From NCBI RefSeq assembly GCF_004193775.1, contig NC_041005.1, positions 7,132,501 to 7,196,500 of the forward strand: a stretch of DNA of 64,000 nt. The letters are read 5' to 3'. Origin of the DNA: Glycine soja (taxonomy: Eukaryota > Streptophyta > Magnoliopsida > Fabales > Fabaceae). A program made the translations under genes and the position numbers. Of this stretch, positions 26,401 through 38,242 are shown piece after piece. Below the pieces are notes generated by a model. It was not told where the DNA came from. It ran no database searches and worked only from the letters and a program-made list of their open reading frames with translations. Numbering within the stretch: the first letter of the stretch is position 1; the number at the start of each line of letters is the position of its first letter.

Positions 26401-26500
26401 TTAAGGCAATAATTATAGTAATTGATGAAAATTAATAGTACTACTATTTATTACTTTTTTCTTCTTTATATTAGTTTACTAGATAATACTGATTAAAAAA
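23498..26500. other. Intergenic
   Basis: No gene recognised. Short frames at 23789-24037, 24687-25007, 25004-25299 and 25774-25989 lack recognisable domains. A G-rich direct repeat (GGGGTGGGGTGGGG) lies near 25168-25182. Confidence 0.4.
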
Positions 26501-27110
26501 TAATTCATATTTGGATCATCCGATTGATTTTTTCAAAAAAATGACTTATTTTTTTTATATACAATGCTTGAAGTACTATGGATCGTTTGTCCGATTTCCC
26601 CTCAACAAGAATGACTTACCCTTAAGCATTTATGTCAACATACTAAATGCTTGGAGGATTTTGAACCGTTTAGTCAACTTCTCCAAAGAGGATGATTCAT
26701 ACATAATTGTGACGGATGGGTTCAAATCATATGCCATAGGAAGGGTGAAGATGGCTAGGTCCACCATATTCCCATAGACTGACTTAGATATCTCAAGAAA
26801 TTAGTCTTGTATCAATATATACGAGCCAAACTGTTGAGGCATGATGACAATATTACAGAGACGTTGAGTCTTCACATATTAGATGCATACAATCATGCAC
26901 CATGTACCATGTACGTAAGAGACATGACTATGCTCGTATAGTGGTGTGATGCCAAAGAACCAATAAAACTAGGACATATGGATAAATTTGTTGAGGAACA
27001 TCCTGCATAAATTGGGACGGGCAACATAATTCACCTCAAGTTCATGGTTAGACATACCTAGGGGAGACACTCGTGGAGGCTTGAGATAGAATTTTTTTGT
27101 TCTTCTCTCT
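26501..27110 (+). pseudogene. Possible degenerate coding remnant, family unknown
   Basis: Composition is less AT-rich and codon-like over about 26560-27100. A plus-strand frame of 88 codons (26511-26777) ends in a stop, and similar-looking sequence continues afterwards with further stops. I do not recognise the protein. A decayed transposon or gene fragment is the simplest reading, and even coding origin is uncertain. Confidence 0.2.
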
Positions 27111-28540
27111 ATGTTTTCTAACGTAAATAATATTCTTATTTATATTAAAGTTATTGTGATTTGTCTGATATGATCTCATTTTTCATTACTTTCTCATGTT
27201 TGAAACTTGAAATATTTAAGAATTGAACATTTCTTATTTTATAGAAGTGTTTTAGAAAGTTATATCTTGAATGTGTTTTAGAAAAATTCTAAAAATATTA
27301 TCGTACTACAATACTCTTTGTTCAAAAAGTAAGTAGGTTTACCTTAATAAATCTCATAAGAACTCTGTCAAAAAAAAATCTCATAAGAACTTATTATCGT
27401 ACACTCACATATTTTTAAGGGAATGATTAGCAAATTACACCTTAATTACGTGTATTTTTTTAAAATTCAAGTCAAATGTACATTAACAATTTACTTTAAG
27501 AATTGGATATAGATAAAAATATAATAAAAAAGATGATAATTAATATTGTTTTAGTTTTAAACTAAACAGGTAAATGAAAGAATTTTTTAAAGTAAACATT
27601 TTTTTTAAAAAAAAACAAGTGAATAATTTCCTATTCAATGTTTTTGAGGTACTTAGTTGTTAAGGAGATATTGTAAAGTACTAAGATGATAACTAAGAGG
27701 ATTTAATCAGTTGGTTAATGAATTGTTGCAAATTTTTTATACTTGAATTTGATTTTGAGATAAAAAAGTATAAGAGAATAAGTAAAAGAATAGTGTTAGG
27801 AAGTAAATAAGATAAGTTATTTTTTTAAAAAAAATTGCAAATGTTTTGTTTATATAAAGAAAGTGTAAAAGAACATGTGCAAATTTGAGGCGTATCTAAC
27901 TATAAAAATATGAAATGGTACAGTAAGATACATTGTTATAAATTTTACATATTCTTTGAAAAAGTCGGGACTAAAAAAATTTCAAATGTTGAAACGTTGA
28001 GTTCGGAGCTTAGTGGAGGAATGAAAGTACGTTCCGTTGACGATAAGCGTGGAGAAAAAAAAAAGGTGTGTGAATATAGAAAAAAAGAGTCTTGTCAACA
28101 AATATTTTTAAGATATTAATTAAGAAATATTTATTATATGAAAACATAAAAAGATCGTAAAAAAAGTTATGAACAATATAATTTTATACATTTGAATAAG
28201 AATTATTATTTTTTAATGAATATTTGAACTACTTGATTAATATTATTTGACAGATGAGGAATGGGTAAGAGAGAGTGCGTGACAGAAAAGGAAATGAAGT
28301 GGCATGACTCGGTCCTCGAAGTTGAAGAGAATGTGTTTCACAGTATTGTAATTGTAACGGCGGCACACAGTGGAGCACACACGCCGAAAGAAGGTACACG
28401 CGTATCCTTGGGAGTGGTCCCCATGCATTCAGTGTCACTGTGAGTGTCGCACCTTAATGAAAGATGGATCTGATTTTTCTATTATTATTTTTTTAGTTGT
28501 TTCTTGTTTCTTAAAAATTATATAACTTTAAAATTGAATT
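27111..28540. other. Intergenic
   Basis: AT-rich. A GC-richer patch at 28250-28450 holds a 60-codon ATG frame (28261-28443) without recognisable features. Confidence 0.4.
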
Positions 28541-28566
28541 CAAACACCTCGGACAGAAGCAGAAGA

Positions 28567-28693
28567 TAGCTCTAATACCATATCAAGACATCCGAAAGGT
28601 TCCCTTAAAAATCGATTCATAAAAGAGTGGTTTATCCAACTATATAAACACTTATCATGTTCATAAATTACCCGATGTGGAATTATTCTTAAC
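28567..28693 (-). mobile_element. LTR or TRIM remnant beside a tRNA-Met-like primer site
   Basis: AGCTCTAATACCAT (28568-28581) is, on the minus strand, ATGGTATTAGAGCT, close to the initiator tRNA-Met primer binding site. The following 110 bp ends with CCGATGTGGAATT...TTAACA, similar in style to the LTR ends of the element at 2577-2940. No partner LTR is found, so this is a fragment. Confidence 0.35.
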
Positions 28694-31600
28694 AGATTCC
28701 TCTATCTCTATTTCTCCATCCTTTCCACACACTTCAAGACTCCTATCAAATACCACTCTTAAATTATTTCTTTAATTAGATATACTCCCCATAACGTGAA
28801 TTGCCTGGATTTTCGTATATTTAGAGCATATTTGGATAATTTATTTTTCTTTATATTAGAAAACTTGGTTTAAGTTGTAGTATTTTACTATTGATTTTGA
28901 ATGAAATTTAACTCTAATTTCTTTTTAAATGAAGTTATTCCTACTAAAAAGAAGAAAGAAAAAATGCATTCATTCTTTATCCTATCATTTTAATTATGCC
29001 TCCCTATTTAATGCAAATCTCTATAGATGAGCTTAAAAGATTGGTAGGCCCATTGAATCCACTTGTCTTTGAGATGAAGAGTTTATTAATCTAATCACTT
29101 ATGTGAATGTGAAAGGTACTTGTAAACACATCAAACGCTTAAGTCAATGTTTAAATTAGTATAGTAACAGTATGTGAAAAAAAAAGTGTATTTACTCAAT
29201 GTCTTTGCATGTAATATATTTATAGAATTCATATGTGGATGAGTCACAGCTTTGAATGTGGGTGAGTTAATACTAGACCATTTGGTCATGGCAATGACGT
29301 ATTCCTAATTCTAAAATGTTTTAGAGTTCTTAATGCATGATGTGAGTGGACAACAAACATTTTATGCACCAAGCATATGAATTTTTTGTGAGCTTCAAAT
29401 AGCTCATCTACCAATAAGAGTTTGTACCCAATCTCTTATTCTCTGCAATAACATATATTGTTGCATTCATTGTCCTTGTCTATTCAGTTTCTACGTATGG
29501 AGTGAAGAAAATAAACCAAATGGTTAGGGAGGTAGGGGGAATATATAAACACAAAACTATATCATAGAACACCCAAATATTTGAGACTAGAAAATAATTT
29601 TTGATGAGTTGAATGGTCAATTGGGTGATATTCCCTTCGATCAACAACCTTACAAACAATTTCCTTAACCACATGAGCAACATAAATGGTTCCACTTTTG
29701 GACTTGATCTCTTATTCTTTGTAATAACATCACATTCATTGTCCAAGATTTTTTTTATCAGCATTCATCGTCCAAATTTATTCACTTTCTAGATTATCTT
29801 CATGTGCATCGACATTTTCAAAAGACAGGGCAATGCCCTCTTGATTATCCTATTATTGTCCCTTTCATTTCTTCGTCAAGATACTACTCTAGCCTTTCGT
29901 TATCAGTCATATTAGCTAGGATCCATCTCAACAAAATTGTATTGTTGATTACCAACTATTTTCAATGAACGAAATCATAGTCCCAAATATTTCATTGTTA
30001 TGGAACCTTCTCAAACGTCCCCGAAGTAGCTATAATTTATAGCTACTTTCGAAGCTAGGTTTTGATCTACAGACTACAATCTATACACCATCAAGTCGTA
30101 GAGAAACCATATTATAGAAAAGAATATTCGGCACACATGTTTTTATTGGAAATTTGTGGGTTTATTTTTGCAATTAATTTATAGGGTTATAAATGTTTAT
30201 TATGTGTAACATAGCAGTAGCTAATTTATATAAGCATTTTCTTGCTCAAATATTTGGGTATTCCGTGATTATGTTTAAACTTTTTTTCCTCTCTAAATTT
30301 GTTCATAGGTTCATGTTACCCAGTTAATGGATATTTGTACCATATTAATAATTACGTGATTTGTTATAACTCCTATATTGATTGTAGAGATTTTTTTTAA
30401 AAAAAAAAGAAAAAAAGAAAATAGGGACTTATTTAATTTTTTTATATAAGAACTAATTAATATAAATAACGTACTTATTATAGGACCAAAAGGTTAATTA
30501 TTATCACTTACTATCCTTATTGTAAGCTTAAACCCCTTAAATAAGTCTCTCTATTTTAAAGAATTAGGACTGGACTCATTATCGAGGAATATTTTGAGTT
30601 CATCCAAAAAAAAAAACTTCCCTAACAAAAGATTTTTTTTAACATATTGTTAAATAGATAAAAAAGAGAGACTAAAAAAAACTATATAAACTTTAACTTA
30701 TTTAATTTTGGGGAGTGTTGACCCAAATGGAGGTTTGGAAGTACGTTAGCTATCCTCGTGGCCAAACAAGAGGTAGGAATAGAAGAATAGGAGGACGTGG
30801 GTGAGACTGTGGGATGAGAGGTTGTGGTTATGGGAATGAGGAGGATGAGTATTTTGCACGCAGTGCCGATGAAAGCAACAATGGCCTTCACGCCTGGGTC
30901 CACATTCATCCCTTTCTCTTTGTGCTTGGGGCTTGTCGTCAATCACACGCCACACACCTCTCTCTCCTCCTCCATTCCCTAATCTAATCAAATTTCTTAA
31001 TATTATAACCACATATCATCAAATTCTCATTCTTATTATATAATACTACATCACATGAAAAAGCTACAAGACATATATAATGTAACATGAATACGATGTA
31101 TCTGAAATATAATAGCTAATCTATATACTTATCCTCCTCTTTCCTTCTTACCCCACACTCTCAGCTTTATTGCCATATGCATTGGTATATACTACATACT
31201 TTGCTCTAGCTCTTATCACTACTAATATTTTTTTTAGGTTGTTCCTACTAATATTATTAATAAAAACACTTGTAAACGAGAAAAATAGGGTTTGGATACT
31301 AGCGATGAGGTTGGCGTACCCCTTTGCCTTAATTTGGTGGGACATGCTCGTACTGTGTGCTTCTCTTTTAAGCTATGCTGATTAAGACTTTATTACTTTG
31401 ATTGATTCCATTACCCAAATTAAAGCGATATTACTCTCTCTCTCTCTCAAAAAAAAAAAAAAAAAACTCTAAGGATAAATAACTTTTCATTGGTGCTCTA
31501 TAAACTAATCCATTGCTACTATTGGAGCAGAATGTGGAAGATCTATTGAGGATAAGCTTAATTTTAGTTTGTCTTAGAATGCGGAATGTTCAAGAATCAA

Positions 31601-32352
31601 ACTCCACTTTCACTGATCTGCCATTATACCTTCTTCTTTACCCAATTATTTTATGAGAACTAGTAATTTAATTTACCCATATGGTGGAGAAGTTTGGAAA
31701 AGAAGGAAGGTGATATCTATACACATATATGGGCCATTGCCTTTTTTATTGACTTTACAGATTCATTTTCGGCGAATAAAATTGACTTGGCGATCTTCTT
31801 TTGTGCTAAGAAAATTTTACTAGAAAAAGGAACGGCACCTTTTATATCATATATCATATCATATAATAAAACAACATGACCAGGAAAATAAAAGGTGTAT
31901 TTAGGTTTGTAATTGGGGTTGTAAAGCGAGTTATAATTGGCCTCAACCAAGCTGAAAGATGCTTTATTTTGATGATCAACATACTAAAAAAATAAATTTT
32001 TCTGTTGCACGCCATTCAACCCAGAAAGACCTGTAAGAGAATCAGGTGATTAGGATTGGCCAAGTTATTCATTTACATGAAAATGAAAAAGAATGGCCTC
32101 CTAGCCAAAAAGAGTACAGCAAATAGTTAGGAAAATTATTAAAATTCATAATTTCTTCGCTAAATTTTTGCTAATAAATTAAAATTATCATTGATTATTA
32201 CATGAGAGAATACATAGGAACTATAGGATGCACATAGTAGTGGAGAGTTCAAAACGGTGGGTGTTTGGTTTAACATAGACAAATTCTAAGTGAAGAATTA
32301 ATTTTATAAAAAAAATTTCATTTAAAATTAATTTTATTAGTATTCATTCAAA
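28694..32352. other. Intergenic
   Basis: No well-supported gene. At 29431-29495 and 29709-29793 a related segment (CTCTTATTCT(C/T)TG...GCATTCATTGTCC) occurs twice in direct orientation. A GC-richer patch at 30720-30990 carries a weak small frame listed separately. A CT tract followed by poly(A) lies at 31433-31466. Confidence 0.4.
30682..30909 (-). CDS. Weak small ORF, hydrophobic N-terminus
   Basis: The first ATG of this frame is at 30909 and gives 75 aa. Residues 8-26 (KAIVAFIGTACKILILLIP) could span a membrane; the remainder is Ser/Thr/Pro-rich. It sits in a GC-richer patch of an AT-rich region. I do not recognise it and see no promoter or homologous family. It could equally be a chance frame. 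Confidence 0.15.
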   Translation of the reverse strand: MNVDPGVKAIVAFIGTACKILILLIPITTTSHPTVSPTSSYSSIPTSCLATRIANVLPNLHLGQHSPKLNKLKFI

Positions 32353-32608
32353 CACATATAAGTGATTTTTAATAATATTTTTTTTTGTCTAACAATTAAT
32401 AAAAATATTATTAAAAACTTTTGACAAATGTTATTAAATATGAATAAGTATTATTAATATATACAAAATATTTAATAAAATATTACAAAAATATTAATAA
32501 TATTTATTCATATTTAATGATATTTTTTTAAATGTTATTGAAAATTTTTAATAATACTTTTACTAAATATTAGGGGGAAAAATATTATTAAAAGTCATAG
32601 ATGATATG
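32353..32608. repeat. Foldback (hairpin) element, about 256 bp
   Basis: The two halves are near-complementary along their whole length. Left words AGTGATTTTTAATAATATTT, ATATTATTAAAAAC and TTAAATATGAATAAGTATTA pair with counterparts in reverse order on the right. The loop lies near 32470-32490. This is a MITE-like foldback; transcription would give a long imperfect hairpin RNA. Confidence 0.7.
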
Positions 32609-33539
32609 TAACAGTGAATCTACCCTCGTAACGTCTTTGGTACATTAAAAAAAAAGACGAGTGAATAGTTTTAATTACTTTAACTTGTTAAATAATTATT
32701 TTGGTTATCATAAATTCTTACGAAAACGAAATTCTATCTAGGTTTGTCGACTGTATAACATTTTAAAAGTTATGGAGTACTTAGTTTCATGAACCTAACT
32801 GAAATGACCGATTGTTGTGGGTCTACAAAAGAAATTATCAGTGGACCTAAATATTATTTATATAGCAATAATATCGTTAATTGAGTTAATAATCACAGAG
32901 AAACTCAAGCTGCGTGTCGTTCATTTATTTGATATCATGTAATTATTGGGCAATATTCATGTTGAGCAGCAATTATCAAAATGTCAGACATTAGTTACAA
33001 TTAGAGACTCAAATTGTTTGGTAAGAGCGTGTTGACCAATCCATTTACGATTTTACGCTAAATTTTCCTGAGGAAACCCTTCTTTTTTTTAAAAAAATAT
33101 TTTCATTTTCTCAAAACTATAATGTCTTTCTTTTCTTTCTTTTTTTTTTTACTAAAAATTCAATTTTATCAAATTCGAGTTCAACAAGTATGATCAATAT
33201 AATCAACTAGTTAGGATAAGATGTGGGAATATTATTTCCCATGGGATTCCCCTATAGTTCCTTTGTTTTCTTTTGGGGCAATAACCTTCTTTTTACATGC
33301 ACAAAAATATTAATCTAATTAAAATATTTCCTCAGATATATTCTAAAATTGTAAATATATAATTATATAAAGTGCCTCATGTATGTACCCAAAAAAAAAG
33401 TGACATATGTGATAAATAAGGACTGTGATATATTAACTTAATATCAGCGTAACTCTTTTGCATTATTTAATTAATATATTTTTTTGAATAATTTTATCTT
33501 AAAACGATAAAAATCAATGTTGAATCAAATAGTTATAGG
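32609..33539. other. Intergenic, nothing recognised
   Basis: AT-rich with several homopolymer runs. No frame or repeat of note. Confidence 0.4.
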
Positions 33540-33795
33540 TTAAATTAGTATTTTGATTTTTAATTTATTATTTAGGTTTAATTTAATCATTTAATTTTTT
33601 TGGTTCAATTTGATTTTCTAATATTTTAAATTGACTTATATAATCCTTTTGTTTAAATTATACTTTGTGGTATTTTAAAATTATCACTAAATAATTTTAT
33701 ATTGATACAAAATGTATATTTTTTAAAAAATGGATCCATTATAAAAATTGGAGGATCAAATTATATTAAAAAAATTATAGGATTAAATAACTATA
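33540..33795. repeat. Foldback MITE-like element
   Basis: The left segment GGTTTAATTTAATCATTTAA...TCAATTTGATTTTCTAAT at about 33574-33622 pairs with ATTGGAGGATCAAATTATAT...AGGATTAAATAAC at about 33749-33792. The interior is AT-rich and non-coding. Imperfect pairing implies an old insertion. Confidence 0.5.
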
Positions 33796-34630
33796 TCACT
33801 ATAACAGACTACAAAATATTAAACTTTTAATTAAAATTTTTGTTAAGCAATTAAAAGATAAATATATATATGTATCCAACTGATATGAGAATGAGATTAA
33901 AATTACTACCCACATAGACATGGAGAAAATATGAGTATTATAAATACGAATATAAAGACGAATCCTATATGATGTTATCCAAACTGTATCCATTACCATC
34001 CCTAGACTTGAGTACCTAGTATATATGAGATTATAAGTTTTAATCTTAGTATCAGCATTATACACACAAAAAAGTGTTTATCAAAATCAAATCAATGTAA
34101 TATACATTTTTGAAATATACGAGAACAATACCATTTGATTATTTTCTTCATTTTATTTAATTTATACAAAAATTGTTATGAATAATCTAAATAATATATA
34201 ATTTTTTTGAAAGAAGATAATATATAATTCTAATTCTAATTCAATAGCTATATAAATAAATAAAAAATTATATACAGTCATTTTTTTTTTGGCTTTACCG
34301 GAGGTAAATGTCAATATACAAGGTTATTAATAATGTAAAAGCAAATACAACTTACATTACTGTAAGTTTATCTCTCCTCGATTTTTTTTAACTCACCAAT
34401 AAAGTCTGACAAGTGATAAAATTAATTGATAGGTAATTAAATTTTAAGGATGTTAAGGTTCAATTTCTAATTAATTGGATATACGAAAAGAGATTTATTA
34501 AGAAAGACATAATCTATTTGGTAATCTTTACATTTTATAAAAGATTAATCTTGTATTATTTACAAGAGAATATCCTTATTTTACAAAAAACAATTTTCAA
34601 TTCAAAATTGTGATATAGGAATTAATAAAT
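33796..34630. other. Intergenic, nothing recognised
   Basis: AT-rich. An 88-codon minus-strand frame (33799-34065) shows no recognisable features. Confidence 0.4.
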
Positions 34631-35412
34631 AGTCATGTAAGTGCACACGCAAAGTATATATAAAATTCTACATTGGCAGCATAGAATATTTTACATTAGC
34701 TACTCAAATAAATATTTAAAAATGCATAATATTATGTAGGTGATATTAGAATCATACAGATCGAATACGCATATTTCAAAATGCAATTTCGCATATATCC
34801 AATATTCTCTTTGTTGAGTTTGTCTACACCTGTATACTTCACAGTTCACACAAACAAATTTAATAAAAAAATTCAGAAAAAATACAATTGTATATAAAAC
34901 CGTGTATGGCGTGGGAACATAACTAGATATTACTATTACTTTTCCAGCTGAAGTATGTCTAAATTTAGTTTATTATCTTATTAATTATGTATTTTCTTGG
35001 ATCACTAATTTCATCTTTAAGTGCTATGGTCTACGATTACAAGCGTATGGCCCGGGATTCGCGTTTCTCTTTAGTCTTAACTTCCATGGATGTAGAAATG
35101 AGAGATTTGAAATTGAAATAAATACATGAAATAAACAACCGCTTTAGACTTTAGCATAATTATTTTGACCAAGATGATCCTAAAATCAGGATACGTAGGG
35201 CAGCAATGTCGACCAACATATAGGAAAATAAAGTAGTCGACAAAATATTTTGTATATTCCACTACTTAAATAGGGTTATTTTTTTTCCCTATAAAGACCC
35301 CTATTGATCAGTTCGCGTATAATAATGAAAATAAAAGAGGATTATTTTTTTCCTCTCCCTATGCTGCCAATGTAGAATGCTGTATATACTTTGCATGTGT
35401 ATTTACATGACT
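34631..35412. repeat. Separated 53-bp inverted repeat
   Basis: The arm at 34631-34683 matches the reverse complement of 35360-35412 at 47 of 53 positions. Shared words include GCAAAGTATATA and ATTCTACATTGGCAGCATA. The 676 bp between the arms contains no gene and shows no further pairing. It may be the ends of a transposon or an inverted duplication. Confidence 0.75.
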
Positions 35413-36615
35413 TTCCCATGGCGATAAATATAACCTGCGTTTTACATATTTATGACATGGTCAGATTCGAATTCCCACCCCCTGTTCGTAGTGACTGGGA
35501 GTCAAAAACTAAGAAGTGAATTAATACATTCTACTCATCTTATGGTTAGATCCAATTTCTTTAAATTTCTGTAAAAAACTTATATTTTTATATGAAAATA
35601 TAATATAATAATTTAACTATGTATTAGAAAAAAATTGTATATTAATTATTAAAATTTGGATTTGCTTTTATTGGCAAAATATCAACTTAATTAATAAAAA
35701 TAAACTGTTAATTTAGATATTATAATTTTTTTGGATAATTTAAAAGGGGAAAATCCCAAAAACAACTGTAGATTTACACTAACACGGTTTTAAACACCAG
35801 ATAGAAAAAAATCTTACTACATCATATAATTTGTATATATTAAATTGTCAGCATAAACTATTTGTATTAAATAATGATTAAAATAATGAAAAACGTGTTT
35901 TTCTTTTTATTAGTAGATGACATTTTTTGTGATATACTCTAGCTTTTATTTATTTTCGATAATCTCTCCTCTTTCGTAGTATTTTCTAAATCTGCCGGTG
36001 GACAATTGGTTAATTTGATGTAGGAAGAAAAGAATTTGTCTATATATATATATAAACTGTATGCAGATATGGGTGAACTGGTGTTATTTGAAATTAAACC
36101 TAGCTAGCTCGTCCGCATGCAAAAAACCCTAATTATGTTGTCTCAGTGATGCGCATACAAGTCCATCAACTCTCAAATATCATATTGAGGCGACACAGAC
36201 ATAATTATGGAGTCAAGAAAAATGATGAGCTCGTTTCTATATATAAAACCATCTATGAATCAATGAATATTTCCCAACATACCTCTCACATCTCAACTAC
36301 TTAATTACCATTATTCTCTCTCCTCTCACACATAATATATACGCAGAAAATAATAAATATATATTCTCTAATCGATTAATATCTAAAGAACTCACAATAT
36401 ATAATCAGGAAAAGGACAAAAATATAGAGTCGTTTATGTGCTGCATTTCGACTGCTAGCTGGAATTTATATATGACTTAATTCTTATTGTTATAATAAAT
36501 GGTTAACCTCTATTTTTCTTTTTCATTAATTAACATAAGTAATCGGAAGACAACAAAAAATACTGTCATCTTTGTAGCTCACCTGATCATTGCATCAGTT
36601 TGACGTAATATATAC
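35413..36615. other. Intergenic, upstream of the HD-ZIP III gene
   Basis: AT-rich. The segment 36150-36480 has pyrimidine-rich tracts (TTCTCTCTCCTCTCACAC), but no gene follows it directly. Confidence 0.4.
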
Positions 36616-36800
36616 TAGTTGAGATCATTTTGTGGTGTACATGTTAACACTTACTGGGTTGAATTTAGAGGAAAAAGTTAAGACCCCACGATAGTTGAGA
36701 TCATTCTGATGTGTCAACACTTATGGGGTTGGGTCCAACAGAAAAAGTTATAGGACACCTAAATAGTTGAGATCATAAATGTGTCAACGCTAATTACTTA
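36616..36800. repeat. Diverged tandem repeat, about 74-bp unit, 2.5 copies
   Basis: TAGTTGAGATCAT recurs at 36616, 36692 and 36764. Each is followed by TGTCAACAC/TGTTAACAC-like and GGGTT(G)...AGAAAAAGTTA words. The array lies about 1.05-1.23 kb upstream of the HD-ZIP III start codon, inside its probable promoter. Confidence 0.75.
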
Positions 36801-37320
36801 TGATAAAAGATACATGAAGGAAAAAAAATTCTGACATATCAACACATCAAATAATTTGTAATTAAAAGATCTAATTTAATTGATTAAACAGTAAATTATT
36901 ACAAATCCTATGATATGTGATTAAAACGTAGCTTGTTATCCGATATATTTATTCATGGCTGTAAGCGTATCACCAAAACTTGTCCTCAATAACCCCCCCC
37001 CCCAAAAAAAAACTAGTTGTGGAGTGTGGACCATGCACATACGGTATAAACTATGATGCAGCATGGGACAAAGGGTATATTTGATTTGATTTGAAGGAAG
37101 CAGGACATAAGATAACACATTTTTGACAGTGGCAGTGCCATACAAAAGAAATGAAACGAAACGGTATCGGGTTTTGTCTAGTGTACATTGCCCAACGTCA
37201 CTTTACAGTTTTTACAGCGCACGCGTCGTAAATGAGAGTGTGGGTCGCATATACTGTACTTATTTTTTTCCCATTTGTTTCTCACAAGTCACAACCTTTG
37301 CGAGATGAGTGGTAATAATA
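36801..37320 (+). promoter_or_regulatory. Probable promoter region of the HD-ZIP III gene
   Basis: This lies between the tandem repeats and the pyrimidine-rich 5' UTR. It has an 11-base poly(C) run followed by poly(A) at 36993-37012 and a TATA-like CATATACTG near 37248. The transcription start is not determinable; placement around 37270-37320 is a guess from the start of the GA/CT-rich leader. Confidence 0.35.
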
Positions 37321-37846
37321 AGAGAGAGAGAGAGAGAGAGAGGTTGCAAAGTGCCAAAATGAAGTAGTGCAAGAAAAGCAACAGCAAAAGCAACAGGCAA
37401 AACAGCTAAAGCAGAGGGAGAATGATGTGAAAACAAAAAATGTTCGCTTATTCTGTCTGATATTTGGGGTTATTCTCTTATAAGCAACCCCATCTCTCTG
37501 TCCCAATCCCAACATACCCCCAACTGGTCCTTTTCCATTCTTTATACAGACACACACACAATAAAAGAAAAGAAAAACTACGTTTTCCTTTCACTTCTCT
37601 TTTTCTCCCTCTCTCTCTCCCATATATGATCCAATATATTATAATACAATAGAACCAACAACTGTGACAGACAAACTCTGAGTAGTACCTCTTTTATTCT
37701 CCTCCTCCTCCTTCTCTTTCATTCTCAAAGCACTCCCATAGTCTTTTCTTTCACCACCCCCTTAATGAAACCTCTTGGTTTGTGTGGTTGAAATAAACAA
37801 AGATAAGTAGTAGTAATAATAATAAATCGGGTTGGACTTGGAAGGG
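37321..37846 (+). promoter_or_regulatory. 5' leader of the HD-ZIP III gene with GA tract and two short uORFs
   Basis: The leader begins with a (GA)n tract at about 37321-37342 and is CT-rich further on. Two ATG-initiated uORFs of eight codons each lie at 37626-37652 (MIQYIIIQ) and 37765-37791 (MKPLGLCG), the second ending 55 bp before the main ATG. If the leader is unspliced, both precede the coding start and could lower translation. Confidence 0.5.
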
Positions 37847-38183
37847 ATGATGACGGTGAGTTCAGCCTGCAAAGATGGGAGCAAGGTGGCACTGGACAAC
37901 GGCAAGTACGTTAGGTACACACCTGAACAGGTTGAAGCACTGGAAAGACTCTACCATGAATGTCCCAAACCAAGTTCCCTCCGCCGCCAACAACTCATCA
38001 GAGAGTGTCCCATCCTCTCCAACATCGAACCCAAACAGATAAAGGTTTGGTTCCAAAACCGAAGGTAAATTAACTAGTCCTCCTACTCTCTTGGCCTCTT
38101 TGCTTTCTTCAATTCTTTTCCTTCCTCTATTCACCTCATCAGAGAGTGTCCCATCCTATACTTAGCTTTCAACATTCATACGC

Positions 38184-38242
<59 letters not shown>

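Noticed and set aside
37832..37846. Upstream start for the HD-ZIP III protein
   Set aside because: The frame starts at a TTG. The first ATG is at 37847 and fits the family N-terminus.
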